Part shown: positions 8,096 through 16,242 of the stretch, piece after piece | Layout of the letters: every line of letters begins with the position of its first letter | Position numbering within the stretch: position 1 is the stretch's first letter | Assembly: GCA_045122835.1 (NCBI GenBank) | Contig: JBGVIB010000037.1 | Location: forward strand, 1-28,056 | From: JBGVMW01 sp045122835 | GTDB lineage: Bacteria; Bacillota; Clostridia; Lachnospirales; Lachnospiraceae | DNA length: 28,056 nt | Direction of reading: 5' to 3' | Position numbers and translations under genes: made by a program | Notes under the pieces: generated by a model | What the model was told of the DNA's origin: nothing | Databases searched by the model: none | Seen by the model: only the letters and a program-made list of their open reading frames with translations

Positions 8096-8761
8096 CTATT
8101 CCGTATCTTTATAGTGAGCAATGTCATCCTTCATTCCAAAACACTCCTGTATCCAGTCAAGAAAACGGAATTTTACAGTAACATTTTCTTCCGGTACTTC
8201 TAGTATGGATTGGTATTCTTCTTCTGTCAATACATTCTCTAATTTCTCTTTCTCCTCGTCCTCCACAACACCATAAACCGCATCTACAAAGCAGAGATTT
8301 GGGTATAATACACACCACCAGTTATGACCTTCTGCGTTGCCGATGAGTATCCGCAAGGCTTCGTATTCCCCTGCGGGAAAGGTGCAGTCTCCATAAGTTT
8401 TGACAGGAAAATAACATGTGGTTAATTCAGCATGAACGGAATAATCATATCCTTTTTCCTTAACTACAGATATGGCATAGGTCTCAATATCCTGTAAATG
8501 TGTTTTTATTATTTCTTTTGTTTCCTCTAGATTTTCACTGCCGTCTAAATAACCGGACAAATATTTCAACACTTCTTCTTTTACCTGCATTTTCAGCTGC
8601 TGGTCTTCTGTGGAATCACTATTTGCCAGTACGTGGAAACGCAAAATTTCTTCCGCAATTCCCTGTTGCACACTTGTTGCCTGTGCTTTATGTACCTCTT
8701 TATTCCAAGCTAACCCTAACAACACTAATAATAATATACTTATGATTGATTTTCGAAACAT
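8096..8761 (-). CDS. spoIIR: Stage II sporulation protein R
   Basis: This 221-aa protein carries an N-terminal membrane or signal segment (SIISILLLVLLGLAW) and the SpoIIR signatures EEILRFHVLANSDSTEDQ and AGEYEALRILIGNAEGHNWW followed by CVLYP. In Bacillus, SpoIIR is made in the forespore under sigma-F, secreted into the intermembrane space, and triggers SpoIIGA-dependent processing of pro-sigma-E. The ATG at 8761 directly follows an AGGAGG that sits inside a 12-bp hairpin with a T-run. A possible sigma-F-like -10 (GGAAATATTT, 8810-8801) has a weak GCAAT -35 at 15 nt spacing. The gene lies downstream of ispE-gntR on the same strand. Confidence 0.94.
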   Translation of the reverse strand: MFRKSIISILLLVLLGLAWNKEVHKAQATSVQQGIAEEILRFHVLANSDSTEDQQLKMQVKEEVLKYLSGYLDGSENLEETKEIIKTHLQDIETYAISVVKEKGYDYSVHAELTTCYFPVKTYGDCTFPAGEYEALRILIGNAEGHNWWCVLYPNLCFVDAVYGVVEDEEKEKLENVLTEEEYQSILEVPEENVTVKFRFLDWIQECFGMKDDIAHYKDTE

Positions 8762-8797
8762 AAAAAACCTCCTGCTTTTTTCTTTAGCAAGAGGTTT
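8762..8797 (-). promoter_or_regulatory. Hairpin sequestering the spoIIR ribosome binding site
   Basis: On the minus strand a 12-bp stem (8797-8786 with 8776-8765, one G-U pair) encloses a 9-nt A-rich loop. Its 3' arm contains AGGAGG and is followed by a T-run and the ATG. It can act as a terminator for gntR transcripts and mask the spoIIR site. Confidence 0.65.
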
Positions 8798-8926
8798 CCC
8801 AAATATTTCCCTTTTTATTCATATTATTGCTTCGTTTTTTAAACACATGCATCGTCGATTGAAAACAACGCAGTCTGCTGGAAAATTAGGCAAGGAGGTC
8901 TGTCTAAATATCAATGGTATAGTACA

Positions 8927-9604
8927 CTAGTTCTGCCCATGAATAAACCCGGAAATCGCCGCAGTCTGGTTCTCGATGTGGTTTTGAATCATGGCAGATG
9001 CAGCTTCTAAATTTTTCTCCCGCAATGCCTGTAAAATATCTTCGTGTTCTTTCACTATTTCTTCATGTGTTTCAATATCTTTGATATACTCGATGCGATA
9101 TCGGTACATCTGTTCCCTTAGGTTATTCAGCATCTGAATCAGACGCTTATTCTTGGTTGCGTTATAAATCACATCATGGAAACGCTCGTCTGCCTGTGCC
9201 ATTGTCAGCAAATCTTTTGAAACTGTTGTCTGGTAGAACTGCTGATTGGATACTTCTAACTGTTTAATTTCTTCCTCTGTGATACGCTGACAGGCAAGCT
9301 CCATTGCTAATTTTTCTAAGGCTAAACGGACTTCTAATACATCACGCATATTTTTTTCGGTAATCTTTGCCACTTCCGCACCTTTTCGTGGTATCATGAT
9401 TACCAGCCCCTCTAATTCTAACTTACGAATGGCTTCCCGAATAGGTGTACGGCTTACTCCTAACCGCTGGGCTAACTGAATTTCCATAAGTCGCTCTCCC
9501 GGCTGAAATTCTCCCTTTAAAATCGCCTGCCGCAGTGTATTAAATACAACATCTCTAAGGGGTAAATATTCATTCATATTTACACGTAATGTATCTTCCA
9601 TCAT
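8927..9604 (-). CDS. GntR-family regulator, FadR/FCD type
   Basis: This 225-aa transcription factor has a winged-helix N-terminus (about residues 13-77: VVFNTLRQAILKGEFQPG, LAQRLGVSRTPIREAIRKLE, GLVIMIPRKGAEVA) and an all-helical FCD ligand domain (VLEVRLALEKLAMELAC through HEDILQALREKNLEAASAMI). The effector is unknown. It starts 28 bp after ispE and must be cotranscribed with it. The ispE promoter carries ATTGTATACAAT, which fits the FCD-type operator pattern (T.GT..AC.A), so autoregulation is likely. Two adjacent ATGs could serve as the start; the first is given. Confidence 0.92.
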   Translation of the reverse strand: MMEDTLRVNMNEYLPLRDVVFNTLRQAILKGEFQPGERLMEIQLAQRLGVSRTPIREAIRKLELEGLVIMIPRKGAEVAKITEKNMRDVLEVRLALEKLAMELACQRITEEEIKQLEVSNQQFYQTTVSKDLLTMAQADERFHDVIYNATKNKRLIQMLNNLREQMYRYRIEYIKDIETHEEIVKEHEDILQALREKNLEAASAMIQNHIENQTAAISGFIHGQN

Positions 9605-9632
9605 AGTAATCCTTGTACTCCTTTTCTCAAAC

Positions 9633-10502
9633 TTATCGGTTATTATACATCTTTGTGAGATATACTTTTTTCACATTTTCACTTTCCTGCAGACATTTCA
9701 TAGCTTTTTCTGCACATTCCTTATTATCAAATAAACCAAATACAGTAGGACCGCTTCCACTCATCATAGCATTAATCGCCCCGTTTGCTTTCATGCTATC
9801 CTTGATTTCTTCAATAATCGGATATTCCTTAATGGTAACGGTTTCTAATACATTTTCCATCTTAGAAGCCAGTCCATAAAGGTCATTTGCCTCAATGGCT
9901 GCTAGCATACTGTCTATATCCGGATGATGTTCTAACTCATTGGCATGAAGATTTTCATACACAAATTTGGTTGACACACTGATTCCCGGCTTTGCAATCA
10001 ATACATGACACTGTGGCGCTGGTTTTAATGGTGTCAAAATCTCTCCGATTCCTTCTGCCAATGCGGTTCCTCGCATAATGCAGTATGGAATATCGGCACC
10101 AAGCTTCACACCTCGCTCCATAAGCTGCTTCTTTGTAAGACCTAACTCAAACATTTTATTCATGCCGTAAAGTACGGCTGCCGCATCGCTGCTCCCCCCT
10201 GCCATACCAGCAGCTACCGGAATAAATTTGGACAACTTGATATGGATTCCCTGCTTAATTCCAAATTCTTTTTTTAATAAATCTGCAGCTCTGTACACCA
10301 GATTATTCTCATTGGTTGGAAGAAAACTTACATTTGTTTCTACTGTAATTTTATCTTCTTTTGTTTTAGAAAGCTCCAGCTTATCATACATATTGATTGT
10401 CTGCATAATCATACGGACCTCATGATAGCCATCTTCCCTGCGACGTACTACATCAAGACCTAAATTTATCTTTGCCAGTGCTTTTAAAGACATTTGTTCC
10501 AT
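9633..10502 (-). CDS. ispE: 4-diphosphocytidyl-2-C-methyl-D-erythritol kinase
   Basis: This 289-aa GHMP kinase phosphorylates CDP-methylerythritol in the MEP route to isoprenoids. Visible motifs are ALAKINLGLDVVRRREDGYH at the N-terminus, the glycine-rich ATP loop PVAAGMAGGSSDAAAVL, LGADIPYCIMRGTALAEGIG in the middle and MMSGSGPTVFGLF near the end. Length is standard. It is the first gene of the ispE-gntR unit and has a sigma-A promoter, an overlapping palindrome and an 18-bp leader hairpin upstream. The start could also be the ATG at 10493, three codons in. Confidence 0.96.
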   Translation of the reverse strand: MEQMSLKALAKINLGLDVVRRREDGYHEVRMIMQTINMYDKLELSKTKEDKITVETNVSFLPTNENNLVYRAADLLKKEFGIKQGIHIKLSKFIPVAAGMAGGSSDAAAVLYGMNKMFELGLTKKQLMERGVKLGADIPYCIMRGTALAEGIGEILTPLKPAPQCHVLIAKPGISVSTKFVYENLHANELEHHPDIDSMLAAIEANDLYGLASKMENVLETVTIKEYPIIEEIKDSMKANGAINAMMSGSGPTVFGLFDNKECAEKAMKCLQESENVKKVYLTKMYNNR

Positions 10503-10539
10503 AATAAATCTAACCCCATTCCTTTCTATTACACTCCTC

Positions 10540-10581
10540 TAACAAAATTAAAAAGTGCCATTATCACCTTTTAATTTTGTT
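10540..10581 (-). promoter_or_regulatory. Leader hairpin of ispE
   Basis: An 18-bp stem (10581-10564 with 10557-10540) closes a hairpin of 6-7 loop bases in the ispE 5' UTR. Its one non-Watson-Crick position is a G-U pair only on the minus strand, so it fits the ispE transcript. It could stabilise the mRNA or attenuate. Confidence 0.55.
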
Positions 10582-10587
10582 ACGCAC

Positions 10588-10599
10588 ATTGTATACAAT
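10588..10599. promoter_or_regulatory. Putative GntR operator
   Basis: A perfect 12-bp palindrome, ATTGTATACAAT, spans the predicted ispE start site (about 10595), 3 bp past the -10 box. Its half-sites fit the FadR/FCD-type pattern. Confidence 0.6.
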
Positions 10600-10601
10600 A
10601 T

Positions 10602-10629
10602 ATTATAACGATTTTTCCATAAATTTCAA
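10602..10629 (-). promoter_or_regulatory. Sigma-A promoter of ispE-gntR
   Basis: On the minus strand, TTGAAA (10629-10624), a 16-nt spacer and TATAAT (10607-10602). Confidence 0.7.
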
Positions 10630-10742
10630 TGATATATTAAGTTTTCATGCATTTTGACCGATATAAAATAAAACATAAGTACTATTTTTATGTCATTTTA
10701 TAGAAACAACAATTGCTTTATTTTTAAGGAAAGGTGATGTAC

Positions 10743-11351
10743 ATGGATGTAAATGCTATTTCTAACACAACTACTGCTACAACTTATTCCGGCAGTCATA
10801 CTACAAAAGCTGACAAGATTGCTGATTCTGTAGCTACAACCGCAAAGGACGATACTGCTGTGGTTTATGAACCATCAAAGGAAACTCAGACTGACAGCAC
10901 GAAAAAGACTTATACACAGAATACGGAATTAGTCAATCAGCTAAAGGCTGATGCAGAAAATAGAACTGCACAGCTTCGCTCCATTGTTGAAAAATTGATT
11001 ACAAAACAGGGACAAACCCTTGCTTCCACTGACGATATGTGGAAATTCTTAGCAAGTGGCAATTTTGAAGTGGATGCTGCAACAAAAGCACAGGCTCAGG
11101 AAGACATTTCTGAAGATGGCTACTGGGGTGTAAAACAGACTTCTGAACGTATTCTCTCTTTCGCCAAGGCTTTAACCGGCGGCGATCCGGACAAGATTGA
11201 GGAGATGCGGGAAGCGTTTAAGAAAGGCTTTGAGCAGGCAACCCAGACATGGGGCAAAGAGTTACCGGAAATCAGCCAGAAAACTTATGATGCCGTTATG
11301 AAAGGCTTCGATGAGTGGGCTGGAATTTCTTCTGAGTCCGATTTTGAATAA
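10743..11351 (+). CDS. Conserved hypothetical protein, 202 aa
   Basis: No function is recognised. The first 65 residues are low in complexity and rich in Thr, Ser and Ala (TTTATTYSGSHTTKADK). A conserved-looking C-terminal part follows: LVNQLKADAENRTAQLRSIV, LASTDDMWKFLASGNFEVD, EDGYWGVKQTSERILSFAKA, and FKKGFEQATQTWGKELPEIS. I recall similar proteins of unknown role in Lachnospiraceae, but have no name for them. There is no signal peptide or membrane segment. AAGGTG lies 6 nt before the ATG at 10743; GTG 10734 and ATG 10737 overlap that site. It is monocistronic and followed by a 12-bp hairpin. Confidence 0.7.
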   Translation: MDVNAISNTTTATTYSGSHTTKADKIADSVATTAKDDTAVVYEPSKETQTDSTKKTYTQNTELVNQLKADAENRTAQLRSIVEKLITKQGQTLASTDDMWKFLASGNFEVDAATKAQAQEDISEDGYWGVKQTSERILSFAKALTGGDPDKIEEMREAFKKGFEQATQTWGKELPEISQKTYDAVMKGFDEWAGISSESDFE

Positions 11352-11369
11352 TTGCTGATTAGAACAAAA

Positions 11370-11419
11370 TGTGCAAGCACACTCCACGAATTTATCTTTT
11401 CGATGTGCTTGCACACTTT
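11370..11419 (+). terminator. Terminator-like hairpin
   Basis: A 12-bp perfect stem TGTGCAAGCACA (11370-11381) pairs with 11404-11415, followed by CTTTA. The T-run is weak, so termination is probable rather than certain. Confidence 0.55.
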
Positions 11420-11513
11420 ACATCTTAAAATATGTACTCTAGGATTCTTTTATAAAGCTATGCGAAATATTTTTTGTGAGTATTGCTTCACAGATGCAAA
11501 CCAAGTTATCAGG

Positions 11514-11846
11514 TCAAATAAAATCCCTTCCACAACCTTTACATTTTTTTGTAAATCGTGCATTAAGGTCGCCGCAATCCGGACAAAACCAGCTACCATC
11601 CTCTCTCGGTTTTACATGTGCCAATTTAGGAATTTTTGAAACTTTTCCTAATTCACGTTCTGCTTCATTCTTTATTCCCATGCAGGCTAATGGTGCAATA
11701 GAGATACCCTTCATGTTAAATCCGGCCCATAGTTTAAAATTCTCTTTCTGAAATAACCTCACCCTACATTCAAGCTTCGCACCACATTTCTGACAATATC
11801 TTACATTTTCTTCATTTTTTAATCCACACTGTTTACACACTCTCAT
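11514..11846 (-). CDS. Double zinc-ribbon protein
   Basis: This 110-aa protein has two zinc-ribbon modules, one at each end: CKQCGLKNEENVRYCQKCGA and CPDCGDLNARFTKKCKGCGR, each a CxxC pair separated by 10-11 residues. The middle (FKLWAGFNMKGISIAP) is not recognised. The protein probably binds zinc; the partner is unknown. The start at 11846 has AGGTGA 5 nt upstream, and that site overlaps the TAG stop of the upstream gene, so the two are translationally coupled. The in-frame GTG at 11855 lies inside the site and is rejected. Confidence 0.75.
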   Translation of the reverse strand: MRVCKQCGLKNEENVRYCQKCGAKLECRVRLFQKENFKLWAGFNMKGISIAPLACMGIKNEAERELGKVSKIPKLAHVKPREDGSWFCPDCGDLNARFTKKCKGCGRDFI

Positions 11847-11855
11847 ATACTTCAC

Positions 11856-12389
11856 CTACTTAGCATTGAATACCACAACAATAACATCACTTATCAAGCC
11901 TATTTGAGTGTAATATCTGACTTCTATTCTATCACCCGAAAATGTTATATCAGGCATGGTTACTACATAATAGTCCATATTAGAACTCCAACTTTCACTT
12001 AATGTACAAGATTCATACACAAATTGTGGTCTTCCACCTAAAATCTGAGTTTTATATGAAAGTGTACACTTTCCTGCATATTTTCCTGCATCACGCAAAT
12101 ACATTGAAACCGTCTGTGTCTTAGTTCCAGAAATTTCTGATGACAATATACTACTATCACTAGAACAATTAATACTATTATCGATTATAGTAACATTTTC
12201 AAATTCAGATAGTGGCTTGTTAACAATATCCTTTCTTAATTTGACTTCTAAAATTTTTTCATCAACTATATCTGTAGTTTTCCGTACATTAATTAACGAT
12301 TCCGTACCTCCTAAATCCATTGCATATATATGCGTTTTTGACATCATAATAATAGTCATTGTAACTAATAAAGTTATTATTTTTTTCAT
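11856..12389 (-). CDS. Secreted protein of unknown function
   Basis: This 177-aa protein has a signal peptide (MKKIITLLVTMTIIMMSKTHIYA, likely cleaved after HIYA). The mature part is predicted to be mostly beta-strand (VSMYLRDAGKYAGKCTLSYK, YYVVTMPDITFSGDRIEVRY) with three cysteines. No family is recognised. GGGAGG sits 9 nt before the ATG, and a near-consensus sigma-A promoter at 12521-12549 gives a leader of about 125 nt. It forms a two-gene unit with the zinc-ribbon protein. Confidence 0.72.
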   Translation of the reverse strand: MKKIITLLVTMTIIMMSKTHIYAMDLGGTESLINVRKTTDIVDEKILEVKLRKDIVNKPLSEFENVTIIDNSINCSSDSSILSSEISGTKTQTVSMYLRDAGKYAGKCTLSYKTQILGGRPQFVYESCTLSESWSSNMDYYVVTMPDITFSGDRIEVRYYTQIGLISDVIVVVFNAK

Positions 12390-12520
12390 CGCGCTTACCT
12401 CCCTTATCTTTTCAGCTTACATTTAATTTTTTCATATTATCCGGAACATACAATCATTGTCAGCATTAATACTATATTTACAAATTTCACTAATACTCTT
12501 ACGATTGCATTTACAAACAA

Positions 12521-12549
12521 ATAATACCACACATTGTTGTTTTTGTCAA
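12521..12549 (-). promoter_or_regulatory. Near-consensus sigma-A promoter
   Basis: On the minus strand, TTGACA (12549-12544), a 17-nt spacer and TATTAT (12526-12521). It drives the secreted protein and zinc-ribbon gene pair. Confidence 0.8.
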
Positions 12550-12589
12550 TTTGTTTATTTTAGGCATAATTGTATTTTTCATCTCTATT

Positions 12590-12635
12590 TTTTACAAAAA
12601 AACATTGCATTATCTTATATTGATAATGCAATGTT
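12590..12635 (-). terminator. Intrinsic terminator of the prcB-sipL unit
   Basis: A 14-bp perfect stem (12622-12635 with 12601-12614) with a 7-nt loop is followed on the minus strand by a run of T. It lies just after the stop at 12641. Confidence 0.88.
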
Positions 12636-12640
12636 TGGTT

Positions 12641-14212
12641 TTATACATGTATTGTCTTTACATTTTTGAGGAGCAGCAGCTTATCACCCTTCTGCAGGGT
12701 GTCACTGGTCAGATGATTCCACTCCTTGATATCCTTAACCGGCAGGAAATACTGCTTACCAACAGACCATAGGGTATCTCCCTCCGCTGCAATATAACCT
12801 ATCATGCCCGGCATTTTTTCGATTGTTTCATAAGGTATTTCTGACTGACTGATTCCCCGCATGACCTTCGTCTGCTCCTGCTCCACCACAAATACCTGAA
12901 TGGCAACTACGGCTTTTACATCCATTTCCTCACTGTCTATCATGGATACTGACAGTTGTTCACAGGCTGGCTGAAGCTTATAAATACAGCCATCATGAAT
13001 ACCCTTTGCCTCTATCTGATAACTAAATGGGATGGCAGTCTGCAACATATGAAATGGGCGTTTATCTTCTGTAGTTACATATAAAATTTCCGCTAAAACC
13101 ACGCCATCGACCTGTATGCCATCCTCCACCAACTGCACTTCATCTAATTTTACTGTACCAGAAGCATTGCAGATCTGCAAAATTCTTGGCATCTCATTTT
13201 TGATTTTTACTCGGTCATTAACACGATATTTGGACTGGTTCTGCATGAGAAGATGCTGGAAAATGCCCTCTTTCCATTGTGGTTCTACTAACATTTTGGT
13301 TCCGTAAATATCAGAAAGATACTCCACATCCTCCTCTTCGTACAATTTGATATCTAATTCAATGGTCATATCTATGCCCACAATGCGTTCTTCCCCATCG
13401 GAATCTGCTCGGATTTCTAACTCCTTCGTCTTTACTGCTACGCCAATATCCGGCACTAACAGTTCATGGCAGCCCTGACAATCCACCACACCATGAAATG
13501 GATAGGTTTCACTTAACCACTGTACTTTTCGCTCATCTCCCTCGCCCTGATACAGCAGAAATACCTGCAAATCACCTAGCACATTTATTTTATCCTGTGT
13601 CAGCTTAATGTCTGTCACAGTAACACCTACATTTTCCCAGAGAATCTCATATATGTTAGACTGGTGCGGTGGCACCGGCACTTCTTCCTTGATACGGAAA
13701 ATGTCTTTTTTATTAGTGAGCAGCTGTAACACTTCCATTTTCTTGCGGCAACATTCTATCTGGTCATCGGCTGGGGCATCCACAGCTAATTCTTCCTCTG
13801 CCATGGTCTCCATATCAATATGGATATTTAAAATTGCCTGCACACTGATTTTTCTGGAATTGATAATACTGATGGTCAAATCTTCGATTTCTAACTGGGC
13901 TTTTAACAAGGCATTGTTCTTCGCCTGTTCCATATGAATCATTTCGTCGATGGGTATTTTCCCGGACAGGCTATGAAGGGGACGTTCCTTTGTATCGGTT
14001 ATGTATAATACCTGAAACTGTAATTCGCCTTTTAGCTGTGCCTGCCCTTCTAGTGCCTTGCAGCTGTCTGCCATACACTGACCTTTTCCCTGAACAATTG
14101 CTGCAATATCCGGCTTTGTATCTGGTACATTCATATCGTCATCTACTGTTATCTGGGTTACTACCCGCTGCTTCACTTGATTCATTGATACTATTTTTTT
14201 AGTCAGTTCCAC
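12641..14212 (-). CDS. sipL: SipL-like DUF3794/LysM spore morphogenesis protein
   Basis: This 523-aa protein has repeated DUF3794 (SPOCS) units (for example VTQITVDDDMNVPDTKPDIA near residue 19, then two further units around 180-300 and 325-450) and a C-terminal LysM domain (GYIAAEGDTLWSVGKQYFL...DIKEWNH...KGDKLLLL). This architecture matches SipL of Clostridioides difficile, which binds the coat ATPase SpoIVA through its LysM domain during spore coat assembly. The start is a GTG at 14212 with AAGGAGG 8 nt upstream. It lies 13 bp after the PrcB-domain lipoprotein gene, forming one unit. I am confident about the domains, somewhat less about orthology. Confidence 0.88.
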   Translation of the reverse strand: MELTKKIVSMNQVKQRVVTQITVDDDMNVPDTKPDIAAIVQGKGQCMADSCKALEGQAQLKGELQFQVLYITDTKERPLHSLSGKIPIDEMIHMEQAKNNALLKAQLEIEDLTISIINSRKISVQAILNIHIDMETMAEEELAVDAPADDQIECCRKKMEVLQLLTNKKDIFRIKEEVPVPPHQSNIYEILWENVGVTVTDIKLTQDKINVLGDLQVFLLYQGEGDERKVQWLSETYPFHGVVDCQGCHELLVPDIGVAVKTKELEIRADSDGEERIVGIDMTIELDIKLYEEEDVEYLSDIYGTKMLVEPQWKEGIFQHLLMQNQSKYRVNDRVKIKNEMPRILQICNASGTVKLDEVQLVEDGIQVDGVVLAEILYVTTEDKRPFHMLQTAIPFSYQIEAKGIHDGCIYKLQPACEQLSVSMIDSEEMDVKAVVAIQVFVVEQEQTKVMRGISQSEIPYETIEKMPGMIGYIAAEGDTLWSVGKQYFLPVKDIKEWNHLTSDTLQKGDKLLLLKNVKTIHV

Positions 14213-14225
14213 CCCGTCTGCCTCC

Positions 14226-14633
14226 TTAATTATACATAACTGTCTTATCCATATATGCTGTCTTTAACACAATAAACGGATAGGAAGGTTCCGTTCCTTT
14301 TTCTTCCTCCGTTTCCGGCCCAATCAGGTTGGTGTCCACATGAATGCCATTGTCTGACAGTGTCACACCATTTACCTGAATGCTGTATCCTCCTGTAGGC
14401 TGCTCACCGTAGCCTCTGACAATGTAGAGGTTTTCTTTGTCTGCATAGGTCATTTTAAATTCTGCCATCTTTTTTTCATTGATCATGGTCAGCAATTCTT
14501 CCGGCAGTTCTTTTTCTCCTACTATGGTGTATTCTAACTGGCTCCCCTTTTCTCCTGATGTATCTACAATGCTACAGCCGGATAGTAAACATCCTAACAG
14601 GACTATCGCAAGGATAAATACAATTCTTTTCAT
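14226..14633 (-). CDS. PrcB-domain lipoprotein
   Basis: This 135-aa lipoprotein has a lipobox (LLGCLLSGC) and a PrcB C-terminal-like domain, recognised from LYIVRGYGEQPTGGYSIQV and the following strands (VNGVTLSDNGIHVDTNLIGP, SYPFIVLKTAYMDKTV). PrcB-type domains occur in secreted protease complexes and in many clostridial lipoproteins of unknown role. The start at 14633 follows GGAGGT by 5 nt; the longer frame up to 14753 is not coding-like. It is the first gene of the unit with sipL, so a sporulation role is possible but inferred only from position. Confidence 0.8.
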   Translation of the reverse strand: MKRIVFILAIVLLGCLLSGCSIVDTSGEKGSQLEYTIVGEKELPEELLTMINEKKMAEFKMTYADKENLYIVRGYGEQPTGGYSIQVNGVTLSDNGIHVDTNLIGPETEEEKGTEPSYPFIVLKTAYMDKTVMYN

Positions 14634-14865
14634 ACATACCTCCATCATGCTGCGGCGCAGGTATCGGTTGCAGAAATACGGTGATTGCTGTAACCGGACT
14701 GGTGTCTTATAAAAATGTATGCAGGAAGAATGGGGAATAGAACTATGAATCAATAGATGTTACCTAGCATATCCATCCACTAATTCAGTAACCAGATTGC
14801 ATAAAATATGTACAAAGCCCATGTATAATTAGTTGGCATGAGGAAAATGCATAATAATTTTTCTT

Positions 14866-15060
14866 TTAAATTCCCCCCCATTTTATTGACAACACAATAT
14901 CTGCCACAATTGAAATTGGCACCCCTGCCATACTGCACAGCAAGGGAAGATCCGAAGTGTTACCAGCTGCTTCTAATAGTTCTGACAATAACGTTCCACA
15001 TGCATCACATCCGAATTGAATTGCTAATGTAATCAACAATATTTTTAAATAATTTCTCAT
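14866..15060 (-). CDS. Small membrane protein, 64 aa
   Basis: No family is recognised. The 64-aa product has two hydrophobic stretches (LKILLITLAIQF and, near the end, MAGVPISIVADIVLSI) separated by a polar loop with two cysteines in DACG. A strong GAGGGGGG lies 4 nt before the ATG, which supports real translation. It is the last gene after the CdiI-like pair on the same strand (59 bp gap), so it may be cotranscribed with the toxin-immunity cluster. The interval 14634-14865 upstream of the PrcB gene shows no further gene. Confidence 0.55.
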   Translation of the reverse strand: MRNYLKILLITLAIQFGCDACGTLLSELLEAAGNTSDLPLLCSMAGVPISIVADIVLSIKWGGI

Positions 15061-15119
15061 ATGTCCCCCCTCAAAAAAACTTGCTTTTTCTATAGCTTTG
15101 ACATTTAAAATATGTATTT

Positions 15120-16073
15120 TTATCGCTTGCAGCTTAGTGCAAACTCTCCAAACAGTTCCACTAACTTTTCATCCAGCTTCTTTCTTCTGTTTGGCTGATG
15201 CACACCCATGCCACACTCTAAGAGCAAATCCTCTCCCATTTGTAAAAGATAGGATATCTTATGTGTATTTTTGTTTCTCATTTCTACACGAAGATTAAAG
15301 ATTCCATAATCAACTTCCTGAATTTCAAAAATGTCTGCTTTGCCATAGACATCTTCCCATGAGCTGCGGACATTCTCTGGTGATATATCGCAGCCAAGCT
15401 CTGCTGCGATTCCCACAAAAAAATCTGCTGATGACTCGGCATCCTCTTTCGGAAGATAGGAATAACACTGGTATATTTCTGCTGCTCCACAATCTTCGTA
15501 ATCGCTGAAATGCTTGTCACTTGGATGCTTTACTGTCAACATAGAACCATCAAGAAGTTCCAGGCTCTTTGTATGGTAAGGGTCGTATGCTGGCTTGTCG
15601 TTGTAATATTCCTCAGCGGCTTTGAATACATCTATTACAGCTTGTCCGATTTCTTCTGCGGTGGCTGTGGATGGCAAATTAATTTTCTTAATACAATCAT
15701 CATATCCACCCTTTCGTTTTTCACTTCTTTTTCTTGAATAAATTTCATAATGTCCATCTTCAAAAAGCATAAAATGTGCTGAATTATTATTTTTCCAGAA
15801 AGAATTCCAGCTTTTATATTTTGAATTCTTTTTCCATGCTTCTTCTAAATTTAGTTCCTTCGGTGTTAAGCTAGAACGGGGACTATTCTTAATAAAATCT
15901 ACAACTTTAAAAATATTTTCTCCTATTTGGGAATAGTCTTCCAAATTCTCAGTATTAATGAACCATCTGGATTTTACTGAATAACCACCTATATGTTCTA
16001 TAAGCGGAACAATTAATATACGTCCCTCGCCTTTATATATTACTGCTATAAACGGATATCCTTGAACACTCAT
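15120..16073 (-). CDS. CdiI-like immunity protein, distal paralogue
   Basis: This 317-aa protein is a paralogue of the next gene upstream (16243-17196). Residues 75-160 (AWKKNSKYKSWNSFWKNNN, HYEIYSRKRSEKRKGGYDD, STATAEEIGQAVIDVF) resemble the CdiI/DUF1436 immunity family of contact-dependent inhibition systems. The C-terminal half (about 165-317) is a separate domain I do not recognise. The N-terminal halves of the pair differ at many positions, whereas the C-terminal halves are nearly identical, so the variable half probably holds the toxin-specific contacts. No signal peptide, so cytosolic, as expected of immunity to a nuclease. The duplication has a period of about 1123 bp. Confidence 0.72.
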   Translation of the reverse strand: MSVQGYPFIAVIYKGEGRILIVPLIEHIGGYSVKSRWFINTENLEDYSQIGENIFKVVDFIKNSPRSSLTPKELNLEEAWKKNSKYKSWNSFWKNNNSAHFMLFEDGHYEIYSRKRSEKRKGGYDDCIKKINLPSTATAEEIGQAVIDVFKAAEEYYNDKPAYDPYHTKSLELLDGSMLTVKHPSDKHFSDYEDCGAAEIYQCYSYLPKEDAESSADFFVGIAAELGCDISPENVRSSWEDVYGKADIFEIQEVDYGIFNLRVEMRNKNTHKISYLLQMGEDLLLECGMGVHQPNRRKKLDEKLVELFGEFALSCKR

Positions 16074-16242
16074 ACAACACCTCCAAGTATCATTTACCTA
16101 TAATATATCATACTTCAATGCCACTTCTTTCCATTGTGGTTTTAAAATCATTCAACTTTTTATAGAAACGGTGAGAATTTCTTCTCGCCTATGGTGGTCC
16201 AAAGAACATTCGACCAGACCAAAACTATAATACATTACAGTT

